Assembly (NCBI RefSeq): GCF_018619335.1
Contig: NZ_JAHHDX010000043.1
Coordinates: 1 to 64,000, forward strand
Source of the DNA: Alteromonas sp. ALT199
GTDB taxonomy: Bacteria; Pseudomonadota; Gammaproteobacteria; Enterobacterales; Alteromonadaceae
Length of the DNA: 64,000 bases
Direction: 5' to 3'
The position numbers were made by a program, and so were the translations under genes. Each line of letters starts with the position of its first letter. Positions within the stretch are counted from its first letter, which is position 1. Shown here piece after piece: positions 19,161 through 28,582 of this stretch. The notes under the pieces are model-generated. The model did no database searches, had not been told where the DNA came from, and saw only the letters and a list, made by a program, of their open reading frames with translations.

Positions 19161-19188
19161 AAAAGCAGCGTTTTTACGCTGCTTTTTA
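19161..19188 (+). terminator. Rho-independent terminator of the FadL gene
   Basis: A perfect 10-bp stem AAAAGCAGCG/CGCTGCTTTT with a 6-base loop, followed by TT. The A/U-rich outer pairs make it suitable for both strands, including the convergent LysR gene. Confidence 0.85.
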
Positions 19189-19241
19189 CGTTTTAAGTCA
19201 TATGTTTTTTGCTTACGGATGAATATTCCACTAACCAACGG

Positions 19242-20126
19242 TTAAATCTGTGCAAACAAGTCCTGCAGACAGGTAATGGCAGCACTAATTTTAGCGGGTA
19301 TTAAATCGCGTTTAGGGGTTACCGCATAAACGGTATAGTCAGGTAACTCCCATTCTGTGAAGAGCTGCTTCATTTCCTCTGATCTGAGTAAATGTCTTAC
19401 CTCTGGCTCAGGCAATACTGCATAGCCCAAATTATCTTGGGTAAGCTTAATTAATGTCTGCATTGAATTTACATCAATACGCTGAGCGTCCAATTCAAAT
19501 TCGCCGTTGCTTTCATGCTTCATGACATAGTCTTCAATATGTCTGTGTGCAATGTAAGCGTGTTCACTTAACTGTTCTGGTGATTTTAGCGTTTCCTTAG
19601 CTAACGGATGCGCTGTCGACACGCACAGAATTCTTTTCCAGGTAGCAAGCTTTAAACTACTAAAATTAGTGTCAGAAACTGGGGCAAAGCAAAGAACAAG
19701 ATCTGCACTTGATGCAATAATGTCCTTGGGCTCGTCGGTAACAGTTAAAGATATAGTAATTTGAGGAAATTCTTCACATAACTTTTTCAACGGCTCGCTC
19801 AGTAAACCGCCGCCAAAACCTTCAGGTGCGATAATGTTGATTTTACCAGTAGGGTCGTCTTGAAGGCTTTCGATTTTCTGTTGAGCCAGTTCCGCGGTTT
19901 GCAGCATTTGCTTGCTGGTGTTGTAGTATATACGTCCGGCTTCAGTGAGGCTTAAGCTTCGTGTATTTCGGTTAAAAAGGCTAAGACCTATGTCGTTTTC
20001 AAGCTTTCTCAATTGTTGACTAATTGCCGAAACCGTCATGTGTAGTTCTCGGGCTGCAACACTCATGCTACCGCTATCCGTCACTGCAACAAAAACCTGA
20101 AGAGAGCGAAGTAATTTAGTATTCAT
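19242..20126 (-). CDS. LysR-family transcriptional regulator
   Basis: A 294-residue regulator. The N-terminal LysR helix-turn-helix (about 4-62) has AVTDSGSMSVAARELHMTVSAISQQLRKLE, and the C-terminal effector-binding domain covers about 90-290. The motif RNTRSLSLTEAGRIYY marks the AaeR/DsdC-like branch. No divergent target gene adjoins it: the stretch upstream (20127-20403) is non-coding and leads to another minus-strand gene. Effector and targets are unknown. Confidence 0.93.
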   Translation of the reverse strand: MNTKLLRSLQVFVAVTDSGSMSVAARELHMTVSAISQQLRKLENDIGLSLFNRNTRSLSLTEAGRIYYNTSKQMLQTAELAQQKIESLQDDPTGKINIIAPEGFGGGLLSEPLKKLCEEFPQITISLTVTDEPKDIIASSADLVLCFAPVSDTNFSSLKLATWKRILCVSTAHPLAKETLKSPEQLSEHAYIAHRHIEDYVMKHESNGEFELDAQRIDVNSMQTLIKLTQDNLGYAVLPEPEVRHLLRSEEMKQLFTEWELPDYTVYAVTPKRDLIPAKISAAITCLQDLFAQI

Positions 20127-20403
20127 GGCGCAGTTTAATCCTTTCCGTTAGCCGTCATTTTTTAAGTCTATATTTGTAGCAAAATTAAGACGTTGATGGA
20201 CGAATTTTACCTTATTCAAAAGTTAATCAGCGTTTTTCACTTTGTTCTTTACTTAATCCTTACATAAAACCCTAATTGCTATTGAGCTAAGTCAAAAACC
20301 ACATCTATGAATAGATAAAAGCAGCTAGAGTAATTAAAAATTTTCTAACTGCTTTTTGAAATAGCTACTACATTCGGCTTGTCTTGCAAAATAAGCACTA
20401 AAA

Positions 20404-20847
20404 TTACCGAATAGTTCTGACCATATTTATGGTGTTAGTTGCAAGTTTCACTTCAACCAAAAAGACAATAAGTGCACTTATTAGAAACATCATAGCGAGT
20501 ATGAACAATACGATAATTGGCGTTTTTAAATTTACGACCCAAAGCGACCCCGAGAACAGCGCCATAATGACCGTGCACACAAGAAGCCCAGACGCAACAC
20601 ATAGGCCAATAGCCCAATTTATGACTTTAACTCTGCGCCACAGCACTTTGATTTCTTTCTTGGATCGGTCGACGATGTGTGGGTCTGACAAGGTGTGAAT
20701 TTGCCTCTCTGCAACTCTTACTCTATCCGATATCCGTCCTAATCGAGAGGACATTACGTTAAGAAAGCCCGCAATACCGGTAAGTAAAAATACGGGGGCG
20801 ACAGCAAATTCAATAAGCTGTGAAAGACTAGGAATAAGTGTGTCCAA
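20404..20847 (-). CDS. DUF2721 membrane protein
   Basis: A 147-residue inner-membrane protein of the DUF2721 family, with unknown function. A helix at about 15-33 leads into the conserved SSRLGRISDRVR stretch, and two or more helices follow in 70-140. The start is TTG, preceded by a strong GGAGG five bases upstream. It stands alone. Confidence 0.85.
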   Translation of the reverse strand: MDTLIPSLSQLIEFAVAPVFLLTGIAGFLNVMSSRLGRISDRVRVAERQIHTLSDPHIVDRSKKEIKVLWRRVKVINWAIGLCVASGLLVCTVIMALFSGSLWVVNLKTPIIVLFILAMMFLISALIVFLVEVKLATNTINMVRTIR

Positions 20848-21157
20848 TGGTTCCTCCAGCGAACATAGTTTGATTGTTTTACTTCAGACAAAGGGTATTT
20901 AACTTATTGTTAAACGCTTCTTTGATGCATGGCCTATTGTTGTGCGTTATACATCGTCATGCGAATGCGTGAGTAGAGCCGCTACTTACGGCTTTGACAG
21001 CAAAGTCAGCAAAGATTGCGCCAACGATCAAAGCAGATAAAAGGCGCGACTATATAACCTACGCACTAGTTTATCGGTTTTTTACCCATTCTTGTTTAAA
21101 TTAACGGTACACTAACGTCAGTTGCTAAAAAACATTTTGTCATCAAAAGGATAGTTA
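20848..21157. other. Intergenic region before the TonB receptor
   Basis: No gene seen. It contains the GGAGG of the DUF2721 gene (about 20852-20856) and AAAAGGAT just before the receptor ATG at 21158. The rest presumably holds the receptor promoter. I found no convincing Fur or Zur box. Confidence 0.5.
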
Positions 21158-23227
21158 ATGCGCCTTCCCTCAAGTTTCTCTCTATCATTGCTAACCGCTT
21201 CTCTTTGCTCGTCGGTAGTTTATGCTGAGCAAACAGATGAAGTTGAAAGAATAGAAACTACGTCTTCTCGTATACAAGGTAGTATGAATGCTTCTGACTA
21301 CGCGGTATCGTCTATCTCAGAAGAAACGCTTTCATTGCTTTCATTTCAGCATATTCAAGAGACGCTTAACTATATAGCGGGGGCTGGTGTTCAGCGTGGA
21401 AATGGTCAAGAATATTTACCAGCCCTTCGCTCACCAGTATTAACCGGCGCCGGAGCATGCGGTGGTATTTTAGCAGCAGAAGACGGGATTGCGCTGCGCG
21501 CAGCAGGCTTTTGCAATATCAACGAGTTGTTTGAAGCCCATGGCGAGCTTGCTGAGCGTATTGACGTAATAAAAGGCCCTGCATCAGCGCTTTACGGGTC
21601 TAATGCCATTCACGGCGTTATTAACGTGATCACGCCAGACTCTACACAAGGCAATGGCGTGCTTAGTGCTGATTACGGTTCTTATGGCTTTCACCGCATT
21701 AAGGTTAAAAAAGGTAAAGACTTTGGCAGCAGTGGTATAGGTATTGCTGCTAGCGTAACCCGTGACACCGGGTACAGAGATGAAGAGGGCGTTGACCAAG
21801 AGAAAGTCTCGCTGCGCCACCGAATTGAGTGGGATAACACAGTTATAACAAGCGGCCTTACTTATACCCACCTAGACCAAAATACTGCGGGCTATATAAC
21901 GGGGTTTGAGAGTTATAAAGATAGGCAAATAGCTAAAAGCAATCCTAATCCAGAGGCGTTTCGAAAGGCAGAAAGTTTTAGGTTGTGGAGTAAACTAGAT
22001 ACTAGTTTCAACGGCGGTCACGCCCTTTCAATTACACCTTATGTGCGCAACCAAGATATGCGTTTTCGCATGCACTTTCTGCCTGGAAAGCCTCTTGAAA
22101 CGAATGCGCAACAAGGGTTTGGTGTACTGTCCCAATTCAACTACGTTATCAATGACAGCCTAAGCGCAGATGTGGGGTTAGACGTTGAATATACTGAAGG
22201 TGAGCTCACCCAATCCCAAGATGGCATTACCGACGGTTCTGCTTTTTTAGTAGAAACGATACCTGTAGGTAAGCACTATGATTATGAGGTAGACGCCACG
22301 TTACTCGCACCGTTCTTTACTTTTAACTGGCAAGCAGAACGTTGGGCTATTTCTGCTGGCGGGCGTTTTGAATCCATGAAATACGACTACATCAATAATA
22401 TGAACGTTGGTCGTGTACGTGAAGATGGTACAGAATGCGGATTTGGCGGCTGTAGATATTCCAGACCTGCAGACAGTGAAAATGATTTTGATAATTTCAG
22501 CCCAAAACTCTCAGTCCGGTATCAATTAAATGAGCAAACTCAGTTGTTTGGAGGTGTTGCAAGAGGGTATCGCGCCCCTCAGGCTACCGAACTGTATCGT
22601 TTACAGCGCGGGCAACTTGTAACGGATCTTGATTCTGTAATTGCTGACAACATTGAAGTGGGCCTAACAGGCGCTCTGTTTAACGGTAGCTATACGCTAA
22701 GCCTCTACAGCCTGCAAAAAGACAATGTTATCTACCGCGACAGCGACTTTTTCAATGTGAGTAACGGCGAAACCTGGCATAGAGGGGTAGAGCTAGCTTT
22801 TGACCAGAAGCTTAGCGAGGCGCTGCGCTTAGACTTTGCTGGAACTTACGCAAGGCACACTTATGAACACAGTCAACTTTCAGGTGAACAAGACATTAAA
22901 GGTAATGATATCGATACCGCGCCCAAGCTTCAGTTTAACACTCGCTTAAGCTTTGATGTGTCGAAATCGATACAAACGCAATTAGAGTGGCAGCATGTTG
23001 GACGCTATTTTACCGACGCTGAAAACCTAAACGAGTACGAGGGGCATGATTTAGTGCATGCTCGGGTTCGTTACAGTGTGAGTGACGATATTACGCTGTA
23101 TGCGCGGGTGAATAACCTATTGGATACGGACTACGCTGAGCGCGCTGATTTTACCAGTTTCACTGGGGCGCGTTATTTTCCTGGGCGCCCTCGGAACTAC
23201 ATGATAACGGCATCGTTTACCTTATAA
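21158..23227 (+). CDS. TonB-dependent outer-membrane receptor, substrate unknown
   Basis: A 689-residue receptor: signal peptide ending near SSVVYA, a short TonB-box-like stretch (DEVERIETTSSR), plug domain (about 45-160, ending RIDVIKGPASALYGSNAIHGVINVIT) and a 22-strand barrel. The plug has an unusual two-cysteine loop around GAGACGGILAAEDGIALRAAGFCN. A second Cys pair (ECGFGGCRY) lies in a barrel loop. It ends in Leu rather than Phe. No transport partners are adjacent, so the ligand cannot be assigned. Confidence 0.92.
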   Translation: MRLPSSFSLSLLTASLCSSVVYAEQTDEVERIETTSSRIQGSMNASDYAVSSISEETLSLLSFQHIQETLNYIAGAGVQRGNGQEYLPALRSPVLTGAGACGGILAAEDGIALRAAGFCNINELFEAHGELAERIDVIKGPASALYGSNAIHGVINVITPDSTQGNGVLSADYGSYGFHRIKVKKGKDFGSSGIGIAASVTRDTGYRDEEGVDQEKVSLRHRIEWDNTVITSGLTYTHLDQNTAGYITGFESYKDRQIAKSNPNPEAFRKAESFRLWSKLDTSFNGGHALSITPYVRNQDMRFRMHFLPGKPLETNAQQGFGVLSQFNYVINDSLSADVGLDVEYTEGELTQSQDGITDGSAFLVETIPVGKHYDYEVDATLLAPFFTFNWQAERWAISAGGRFESMKYDYINNMNVGRVREDGTECGFGGCRYSRPADSENDFDNFSPKLSVRYQLNEQTQLFGGVARGYRAPQATELYRLQRGQLVTDLDSVIADNIEVGLTGALFNGSYTLSLYSLQKDNVIYRDSDFFNVSNGETWHRGVELAFDQKLSEALRLDFAGTYARHTYEHSQLSGEQDIKGNDIDTAPKLQFNTRLSFDVSKSIQTQLEWQHVGRYFTDAENLNEYEGHDLVHARVRYSVSDDITLYARVNNLLDTDYAERADFTSFTGARYFPGRPRNYMITASFTL

Positions 23228-23412
23228 ATTTAAATAGATATGTTTAATAGATAACTATTAATCCCAAAAATACAGACTATTGCCGCGACCCGCTTGTACC
23301 CCTCAAGCTTCAGGCGTAGTCTGTAGCCATTAGCGTGGGTCTCATTCATGCCATGTATAACGCTTTTAACGGTAAGGCGGTATAGGTGGAATGATTGTTA
23401 ATAGGTATACCC

Positions 23413-24705
23413 ATGCAAAAAATAGTAATTGTTGGTGGCGGTGCTGGTGGTCTTGAATTAGCCAGTCGCTTAAGCCGCACCCTCGGGAGAAAGAAACAGG
23501 CCGAAATTACCCTTGTCGACCGCAGTCGAACCCATATCTGGAAGCCGCTCTTACATGAAGTGGCCGCCGGCGTAATTGATAAACATTCAGACGGTGTGGA
23601 CTACGCAATTCATGCTGCAGCTCATCACTATCGCTTTCAATTGGGTGAAATGTGCTCGCTTGATGCACAAGCAAAAACAATAACCCTGTCGCCATTAATA
23701 GACGAAGAGGGTACGCAGGTTTTGCCTGAGCGGAAAATTCACTTCGACCAACTTGTGCTAGCGATAGGCAGTGTGAGTAACGACTTCGGGACTCCTGGAG
23801 TTGCTGAGCATTGCTACTTCCTAGATTCGCTAAAACAAGCGGAACGCTTTCATCGAGGGCTTCTTAATCAGCTCATCCGCATTAATCAGCAAGAAGACAA
23901 AGACGCCAGAATTGATGTCGCTATAGTAGGGGCAGGTGCAACGGGTACTGAGCTAGCCGCTCAGCTTCACCACGTGGCGAATTTGTCGAAGGCTTATGGC
24001 ATGCCAGAGATGTCAGCTTCGCGCCTTAAAATTACCATTGTGGAGGCAGGAGAGCGCATTTTACCGGCATTGCCAGAGCGTATAGCAAATTCTGCGAGAA
24101 AAGCGCTGCATAAATTGGGCGTAGACATTAAAGAGCGAACCATGGTGGCTGAAGCCGATGCTGAAGGGCTAATCACCAAAGATGGTGGGCGTATTAATGC
24201 GGATTTGATGGTGTGGGCGGCAGGCGTTAAAGCGCCTGACTTCATCACGAAGCTAGAACTTTTTGAAACGAATCGAGCAAATCAAATTCTTGTTGATAAG
24301 CAGCTTCGCAGTACATCGCATCAAAACATCTGGGTTTTGGGGGATTGCTGTGGCTTTCAGCAAGAAAATGGAAAATGGGTGCCGCCGCGGGCGCAATCAG
24401 CGCACCAAATGGCGGATATTGTTGCGCATAATATAACGTCGTTTTTTACCCATAAAGGCACTAAAGATTTTACTTATAAGGACTACGGGTCGCTAGTTCA
24501 CTTGAGTAAATACAGCACGGTGGGAAGCTTGATGGGCTCGCTATCTAACAGCAGCATGTTCATCGAGGGGCGCTTAGCTAAGCTGGTTTACGTTTCTTTG
24601 TACAATATGCATCAGTTTGCCGTACACGGAAAAATTAAAGGTGCGCTAAAGCTTTTGGTGAAGAAGTTAAGTCAGGCCATCAGCCCTAAATTGAAGCTGC
24701 ATTAA
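23413..24705 (+). CDS. Type II NADH dehydrogenase-like FAD oxidoreductase
   Basis: A 430-residue flavoprotein with two dinucleotide-binding folds: the FAD site IVIVGGGAGGLELA at the N-terminus and the NADH site VAIVGAGATGTELAAQL near residue 175. The motif VWAAGVKAPDF and the quinone-side ending are those of NDH-2. It should pass electrons from NADH to quinone at the membrane face without pumping protons. The open frame begins at TTG 23395, but ATG 23413 directly opens the FAD motif. No partner genes adjoin it. Confidence 0.88.
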   Translation: MQKIVIVGGGAGGLELASRLSRTLGRKKQAEITLVDRSRTHIWKPLLHEVAAGVIDKHSDGVDYAIHAAAHHYRFQLGEMCSLDAQAKTITLSPLIDEEGTQVLPERKIHFDQLVLAIGSVSNDFGTPGVAEHCYFLDSLKQAERFHRGLLNQLIRINQQEDKDARIDVAIVGAGATGTELAAQLHHVANLSKAYGMPEMSASRLKITIVEAGERILPALPERIANSARKALHKLGVDIKERTMVAEADAEGLITKDGGRINADLMVWAAGVKAPDFITKLELFETNRANQILVDKQLRSTSHQNIWVLGDCCGFQQENGKWVPPRAQSAHQMADIVAHNITSFFTHKGTKDFTYKDYGSLVHLSKYSTVGSLMGSLSNSSMFIEGRLAKLVYVSLYNMHQFAVHGKIKGALKLLVKKLSQAISPKLKLH

Positions 24706-24721
24706 ACATTCAAAGTAAGAC

Positions 24722-24741
24722 GCCTCGGTTTCGAGGCTTCT
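24722..24741 (+). terminator. Short terminator after the NDH-2 gene
   Basis: A 6-bp stem GCCTCG/CGAGGC with a GTTT loop, followed by TTCTTT, 16 bases after the stop. Weak but typical in form. Confidence 0.6.
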
Positions 24742-24938
24742 TTACCATCTATCAAACAAACAGATGTCCAATTTAGGTTGTTTTGACTTGAACTCTATTT
24801 AAGAAGCAACGTTTAATGGTCGATAAAATGCGCTAAACACCTCTTTTAAATACATGAATTACTCTTATAGTTTATAAGAAGGGTCACAAAAGTGACTTCT
24901 TAGATTCAACATCGTTTTATCAGTAGAGGTTGTACGCT

Positions 24939-25268
24939 TTGCGCGTTTCAAACGTTTTGTTGGCTGTCATTCTGCCAGCCCTATTTTCATCACTGGTTTC
25001 CGTCTCTGTACTAGGAGAGGGAAGAAGTGTGCAAAGTATGGCAGGGCAATCGAATAGTGCTACTACGCTTTCTAGTTTTATTGATGAGTTGGAGATCTCT
25101 GCTTTTGAGATATCTAACGATGACATTGACGACGGTATCCCTTCGACCGATATAACCCATGGCGTGGAGAAATTCCGGTTTTCAGCTGGAAAAATTACCA
25201 GTCTAAAATTCTCTGCCAAACGCTGGGCTAACATTATAAGAGGCCCCCCTATTTCGCTTAATCACTAA
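24939..25268 (+). CDS. Small hypothetical exported protein
   Basis: About 109 residues if begun at TTG 24939, which has GAGG nine bases upstream; TTG 24930 is an alternative. The first 25 residues are hydrophobic (VSNVLLAVILPALFSSLVSV) and look like a signal peptide or anchor. The rest is Ser/Asp-rich with no recognised domain. It precedes the CBS-domain gene by 35 bases on the same strand. I do not recognise a family; coding status rests on length, start site and hydrophobic leader. Confidence 0.42.
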   Translation: MRVSNVLLAVILPALFSSLVSVSVLGEGRSVQSMAGQSNSATTLSSFIDELEISAFEISNDDIDDGIPSTDITHGVEKFRFSAGKITSLKFSAKRWANIIRGPPISLNH

Positions 25269-25303
25269 AAAACGATTTTTTATTTTTGATTAGGAGAAAA
25301 GGT

Positions 25304-25867
25304 ATGCACGCCTTAAATCTATATAAAACCGAAGCAATCGATACACTGGCATGGCCGGTTGTTGAAAATACTATTACTGTTAATTCTTCTGCAATGGCGG
25401 TATTTACCGACTTTAAGCAGCACTTGCCGCATGTCATCGACGCGCGGACCCCCGCAACCAAAGTTGAGTCGATTATGCGTCAGTCGCATGTTCGCATGAT
25501 GTTAGTGGTTAATAACGAAAATCGGTTCATAGGTATTATTACCAGTCACGATGTGGGTGAGCAGCAGATAATTAAGCGCATAAGCGAGTTCAAGGTTAAA
25601 CGTGAAGAATTAACTGTTACTGATTTTATGCGCCCTAAAACGTCGCTTATGTCATTTGATTTCACAGAACTGACTCATTCTTCGGTGGGTGATGTCATAG
25701 AAACACTTAAAGATTACGGACAGCACCATTGCTTGGTAATGGACAGAGATAGCCACGAAGTTCGGGGGGTTATCAGCGTTAGTGATATTGCTAGAGAATT
25801 GCGCTTACCGCTCGATATTCAAGGCCGCCCTACTTTCGCAGAGCTAATTAATATTCTTGCAGCGTAA
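25304..25867 (+). CDS. CBS-domain pair protein
   Basis: A 187-residue cytoplasmic protein with two CBS motifs (about 45-105 and 115-175), including RMMLVVNNENRFIGIITSHDV and HCLVMDRDSHEVRGVISVSDI. CBS pairs usually bind adenine nucleotides and regulate a partner. Here they stand alone with a short N-terminal extension, so the partner is unknown. ATG 25304 follows AGGAGAAAAGGT; the in-frame codon at 25286 is rejected. Confidence 0.88.
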   Translation: MHALNLYKTEAIDTLAWPVVENTITVNSSAMAVFTDFKQHLPHVIDARTPATKVESIMRQSHVRMMLVVNNENRFIGIITSHDVGEQQIIKRISEFKVKREELTVTDFMRPKTSLMSFDFTELTHSSVGDVIETLKDYGQHHCLVMDRDSHEVRGVISVSDIARELRLPLDIQGRPTFAELINILAA

Positions 25868-26002
25868 ATTTTCATTTCGTTAATTTTGAGCCATACTTTT
25901 ACTGCGTGTTGTTTATAGGCACGCGCAGTAAAAGGCATATATCTGTTAATGTTATTTAAGTATGTTCCTATCCTACGTATATCAATATTGTTCGGTGGTT
26001 GT

Positions 26003-26446
26003 ATGAAGTATGCTCATGGCGAATTTATCATCACTCGGTGTGGCGATGCGGTAGTAACGCAAGCCTATGGCCCTTGGAATAAAGAATGTGTTGAACACTT
26101 CGTAACAGAATACCGCACTATCGTTGAAGAGCTGTTTGGTAAAGTGTGGTGTAGCATCGTTTGTGTTGCTGGAGAGTCACTTCTCATTCCCGATGCAGAA
26201 ATTCTTTTACGTGCCCGAATCGAAGCAATGCACCCGCTAGGCCTAACTCACATTGCGGTTGTGTTACGTGACTCAACTGCTAAAGCAACCACCAAAGCTC
26301 AGCTCAAACGAGTGTACTCAGGGCTTAATATTGAATTCACGTTCGTTGAGGCTATTGAAGAAGCTGTCTCATGGGCAGAGCAAGGTGGATTTACTATAAA
26401 CTCCAAAAACATTTCGTCGCATTTAGAAAAAGTGGCATCGAAGTAA
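26003..26446 (+). CDS. Hypothetical protein, possibly STAS/SpoIIAA-like
   Basis: A 147-residue cytoplasmic protein. Alternating strands and helices (EFIITRCGDAVVTQAYGPWN, then TEYRTIVEELFGKVWCSIVC) give a pattern like SpoIIAA/STAS-type folds, but without a clear phosphorylatable Ser motif. ATG 26003 has GGTGG upstream and is preferred to the open-frame start at 25949, whose extension adds a hydrophobic stretch with no ribosome site. The next gene on the strand, an Xre/MbcA-like protein, begins 75 bases later. Confidence 0.6.
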   Translation: MKYAHGEFIITRCGDAVVTQAYGPWNKECVEHFVTEYRTIVEELFGKVWCSIVCVAGESLLIPDAEILLRARIEAMHPLGLTHIAVVLRDSTAKATTKAQLKRVYSGLNIEFTFVEAIEEAVSWAEQGGFTINSKNISSHLEKVASK

Positions 26447-26521
26447 AGGTTCAACCTGGTATGCATTTCGCAATGTTTTACAGCATCTAACTAAGATTGT
26501 TCGATAAAACGAGGCGAAACT

Positions 26522-26956
26522 ATGAATAGATCACCATTTCCTACCAGCGTTGTTACCAAAGCGTTCACCTGGGCCTATCAAGAACTTGGTTTAAATATCA
26601 AGCAAGCCTCTGAAATAATGGGTATTTCTCCCTCATCTCTTGCGCAAACTACACTGCTCGGTTTTGAGAGTGGCACTGCGGAGTATCGCAAGCAATTAGC
26701 ATTTATTCGTATGTATCATTTACTCATCTCTTTGTCAGATGGGGATAGTGAACAAATGAAAGTGTGGTTTAGCAGCTATAACGTCACCCTTGACAAAAGC
26801 CCTTGCCAAATGTGCAAGGAATACGATGGTATTGAGCGTGTGGCCGATCAATTGCGTAAATTAAAACAGTCTGAACCTGGCAGGCAAAGTGCGCTTACTG
26901 TTGTTGAATTTTCTCACACTGACCAAAGTTCAAATGTGGGTGCGATACTTCACTAG
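26522..26956 (+). CDS. Orphan Xre/MbcA/ParS-like antitoxin-type protein
   Basis: A 144-residue protein with an N-terminal helix-turn-helix (ELGLNIKQASEIMGISPSSL) and a middle section (FIRMYHLLISLSDGDSEQMKVWF, then YDGIERVADQLRKL) that resembles the toxin-binding domain of Xre/MbcA/ParS antitoxins. These normally pair with a RES-domain toxin, but no such gene adjoins: the next gene is a convergent hydrolase. A CQMC motif (Cys-x2-Cys) in the C-terminal part is unusual. ATG 26522 has GAGGCG upstream. The stop overlaps the hydrolase stop within CTAG. Confidence 0.65.
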   Translation: MNRSPFPTSVVTKAFTWAYQELGLNIKQASEIMGISPSSLAQTTLLGFESGTAEYRKQLAFIRMYHLLISLSDGDSEQMKVWFSSYNVTLDKSPCQMCKEYDGIERVADQLRKLKQSEPGRQSALTVVEFSHTDQSSNVGAILH

Positions 26957-27894
26957 TCAGCTTTTACAGCCCTGCTGTCAATCTCGATAATAAAGTCTGC
27001 ACACGCGTCGACTTGCGTAATTGGGATCATGTGTCCAGTGCCGGGAATGATTTTTTGCGTCGCAGAGCTTAGTGCTTGGGTTACCGCACCGATGTGCTCA
27101 CTTGGCTTCAAGATAGTATCGTTTTCGCCGTATAACACGCCCACAGGACATTGTATTTCACCGTAATGGGCTTGCTGCCTATGTAGGCTTCCTTGAGCCG
27201 ATACTGTATCTCTACTTCCTTCATAGAAACTGCGAGAGTGAAGTGCTAGCAATCCGCCTCCCTCAACAGAAAAAGAAGCTGGAACGGAGTCAGGGTGAAA
27301 AATTTGAACAACTTGCTTTCTACCCAGCTTAGCTCTTAATGGGCTGGCAATCGTTTTAGTTATAGTATTGCGAATAAATTCATTAGGTATATAAAGTATT
27401 GAAAGAGGTCCAGCACCACCTTTAAGGGGAGTCGTTAACGGGCAAAGTAGTGAAACTGATTTTATTTGGTCAGGAGCGTCTAATGCCATCCTCAATGCAA
27501 CACCGCCGCCCATAGAATGTCCGGCTACAGCCACGTTCTCTATATCCTCTTTTTTCATCCATTCTAGTAACATTTTGCTTTGCTGTTCAAAGCTGGCTGA
27601 TGTGCTTTTGTATCGGCTTGAAAAGCCGCTACCAGGACGGTCTACAGAGTAGACTGTGTAACGCGACGCAAGAGTTTTGGCTAATTCGTGAAAGTTGTTA
27701 CTATTACCAAGTAAACCGTGAATAAGCACTAGCGCTGGCCCATCTCCTTGCTTTTGCCAATGAATAATTCCTCCTTGAACAGGAGTGAGTTTCCCCAATG
27801 GTCTAAACGCTGATTCAATATTGCTGTCCATTTTTACAGTAAACCAAATGAGAGCTACCAGAATACATATAATGAGTAGTAAAACGATCAGCAT
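26953..27894 (-). CDS. Membrane-anchored alpha/beta hydrolase
   Basis: A 313-residue alpha/beta-hydrolase with an N-terminal membrane anchor (LIVLLLIICILVALIWFTV). Motifs: oxyanion HGLLGNSNN, nucleophile Ser in GHSMGGG, acid in LYGENDTI and His in PGTGHMIP, so the triad is complete. The substrate is unknown; esterases and lipase-like enzymes share this plan. Its stop codon overlaps that of the opposite-strand gene through the four-base palindrome CTAG (26953-26956). Confidence 0.9.
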   Translation of the reverse strand: MLIVLLLIICILVALIWFTVKMDSNIESAFRPLGKLTPVQGGIIHWQKQGDGPALVLIHGLLGNSNNFHELAKTLASRYTVYSVDRPGSGFSSRYKSTSASFEQQSKMLLEWMKKEDIENVAVAGHSMGGGVALRMALDAPDQIKSVSLLCPLTTPLKGGAGPLSILYIPNEFIRNTITKTIASPLRAKLGRKQVVQIFHPDSVPASFSVEGGGLLALHSRSFYEGSRDTVSAQGSLHRQQAHYGEIQCPVGVLYGENDTILKPSEHIGAVTQALSSATQKIIPGTGHMIPITQVDACADFIIEIDSRAVKAD

Positions 27895-28039
27895 GTTGTG
27901 TTCCCAAGGAAAGAGTGAAAATTAACCTATCGGTTAACCTTAAAACGGTCAAGTAAGTAATAATAATAGTAATTAATAGATGTTGTATTACTAACACTAC
28001 ATAACTAGTACGCCATGTCGTTACGCAATAGGAAACAAG

Positions 28040-28456
28040 ATGGAACTAAAAATAACACCTTCTATCTCTATAGGTGAAAATGAAGCCGATTTACAGGCCA
28101 TTCGCGCACAGGGTAGCGGTGGTCAAAATGTCAATAAAGTTAGTAGTGCTATACACTTACGCTTTGACATTAAAATGTCGTCGCTACCCGATAAGCTCAA
28201 AGAAAAATTGCTCAACCTTAAAGATAGTCGCGTTACTAATGACGGAGTTTTTGTGTTAAAGGCGCAAAGCTTCCGGACGCAGGAGCAAAATAGAGAGGAT
28301 GCATTGGCGAGACTTGTTGCGTGGATAAAAACGGCAACCGTCGTACAAAAGCCGCGTATAAAAACTAAGGTGAGCCGCGCAGCAAAAGCACGTCGTGTTG
28401 ATGTAAAAAAACAACAAGGCGCAAAAAAATCTATGCGTAAGAAAGTGGAATTTTAA
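28040..28456 (+). CDS. arfB: Alternative ribosome-rescue peptidyl-tRNA hydrolase ArfB
   Basis: A 138-residue release-factor-like protein (YaeJ/ICT1 family) that frees ribosomes stalled at mRNA ends. The catalytic GGQ is at 27-29 within GSGGQNVNKVSSAIHLRFD. The basic C-terminal tail (about 105-138, many Lys/Arg) is the part that inserts into the empty mRNA channel. ATG 28040 is preceded by AGGAAACAAG. Single gene. Confidence 0.95.
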   Translation: MELKITPSISIGENEADLQAIRAQGSGGQNVNKVSSAIHLRFDIKMSSLPDKLKEKLLNLKDSRVTNDGVFVLKAQSFRTQEQNREDALARLVAWIKTATVVQKPRIKTKVSRAAKARRVDVKKQQGAKKSMRKKVEF

Positions 28457-28582
28457 ACAAAACTGAACTAAAGTATCAGACTTATTTACTGTCATTTCGC
28501 AAGACAACGGAAAATTCTTAAAATAATAAATGAATGTGTCTTGTGCTTATGCTAATTATTGGAACTTAGGGAAGCATACAAA

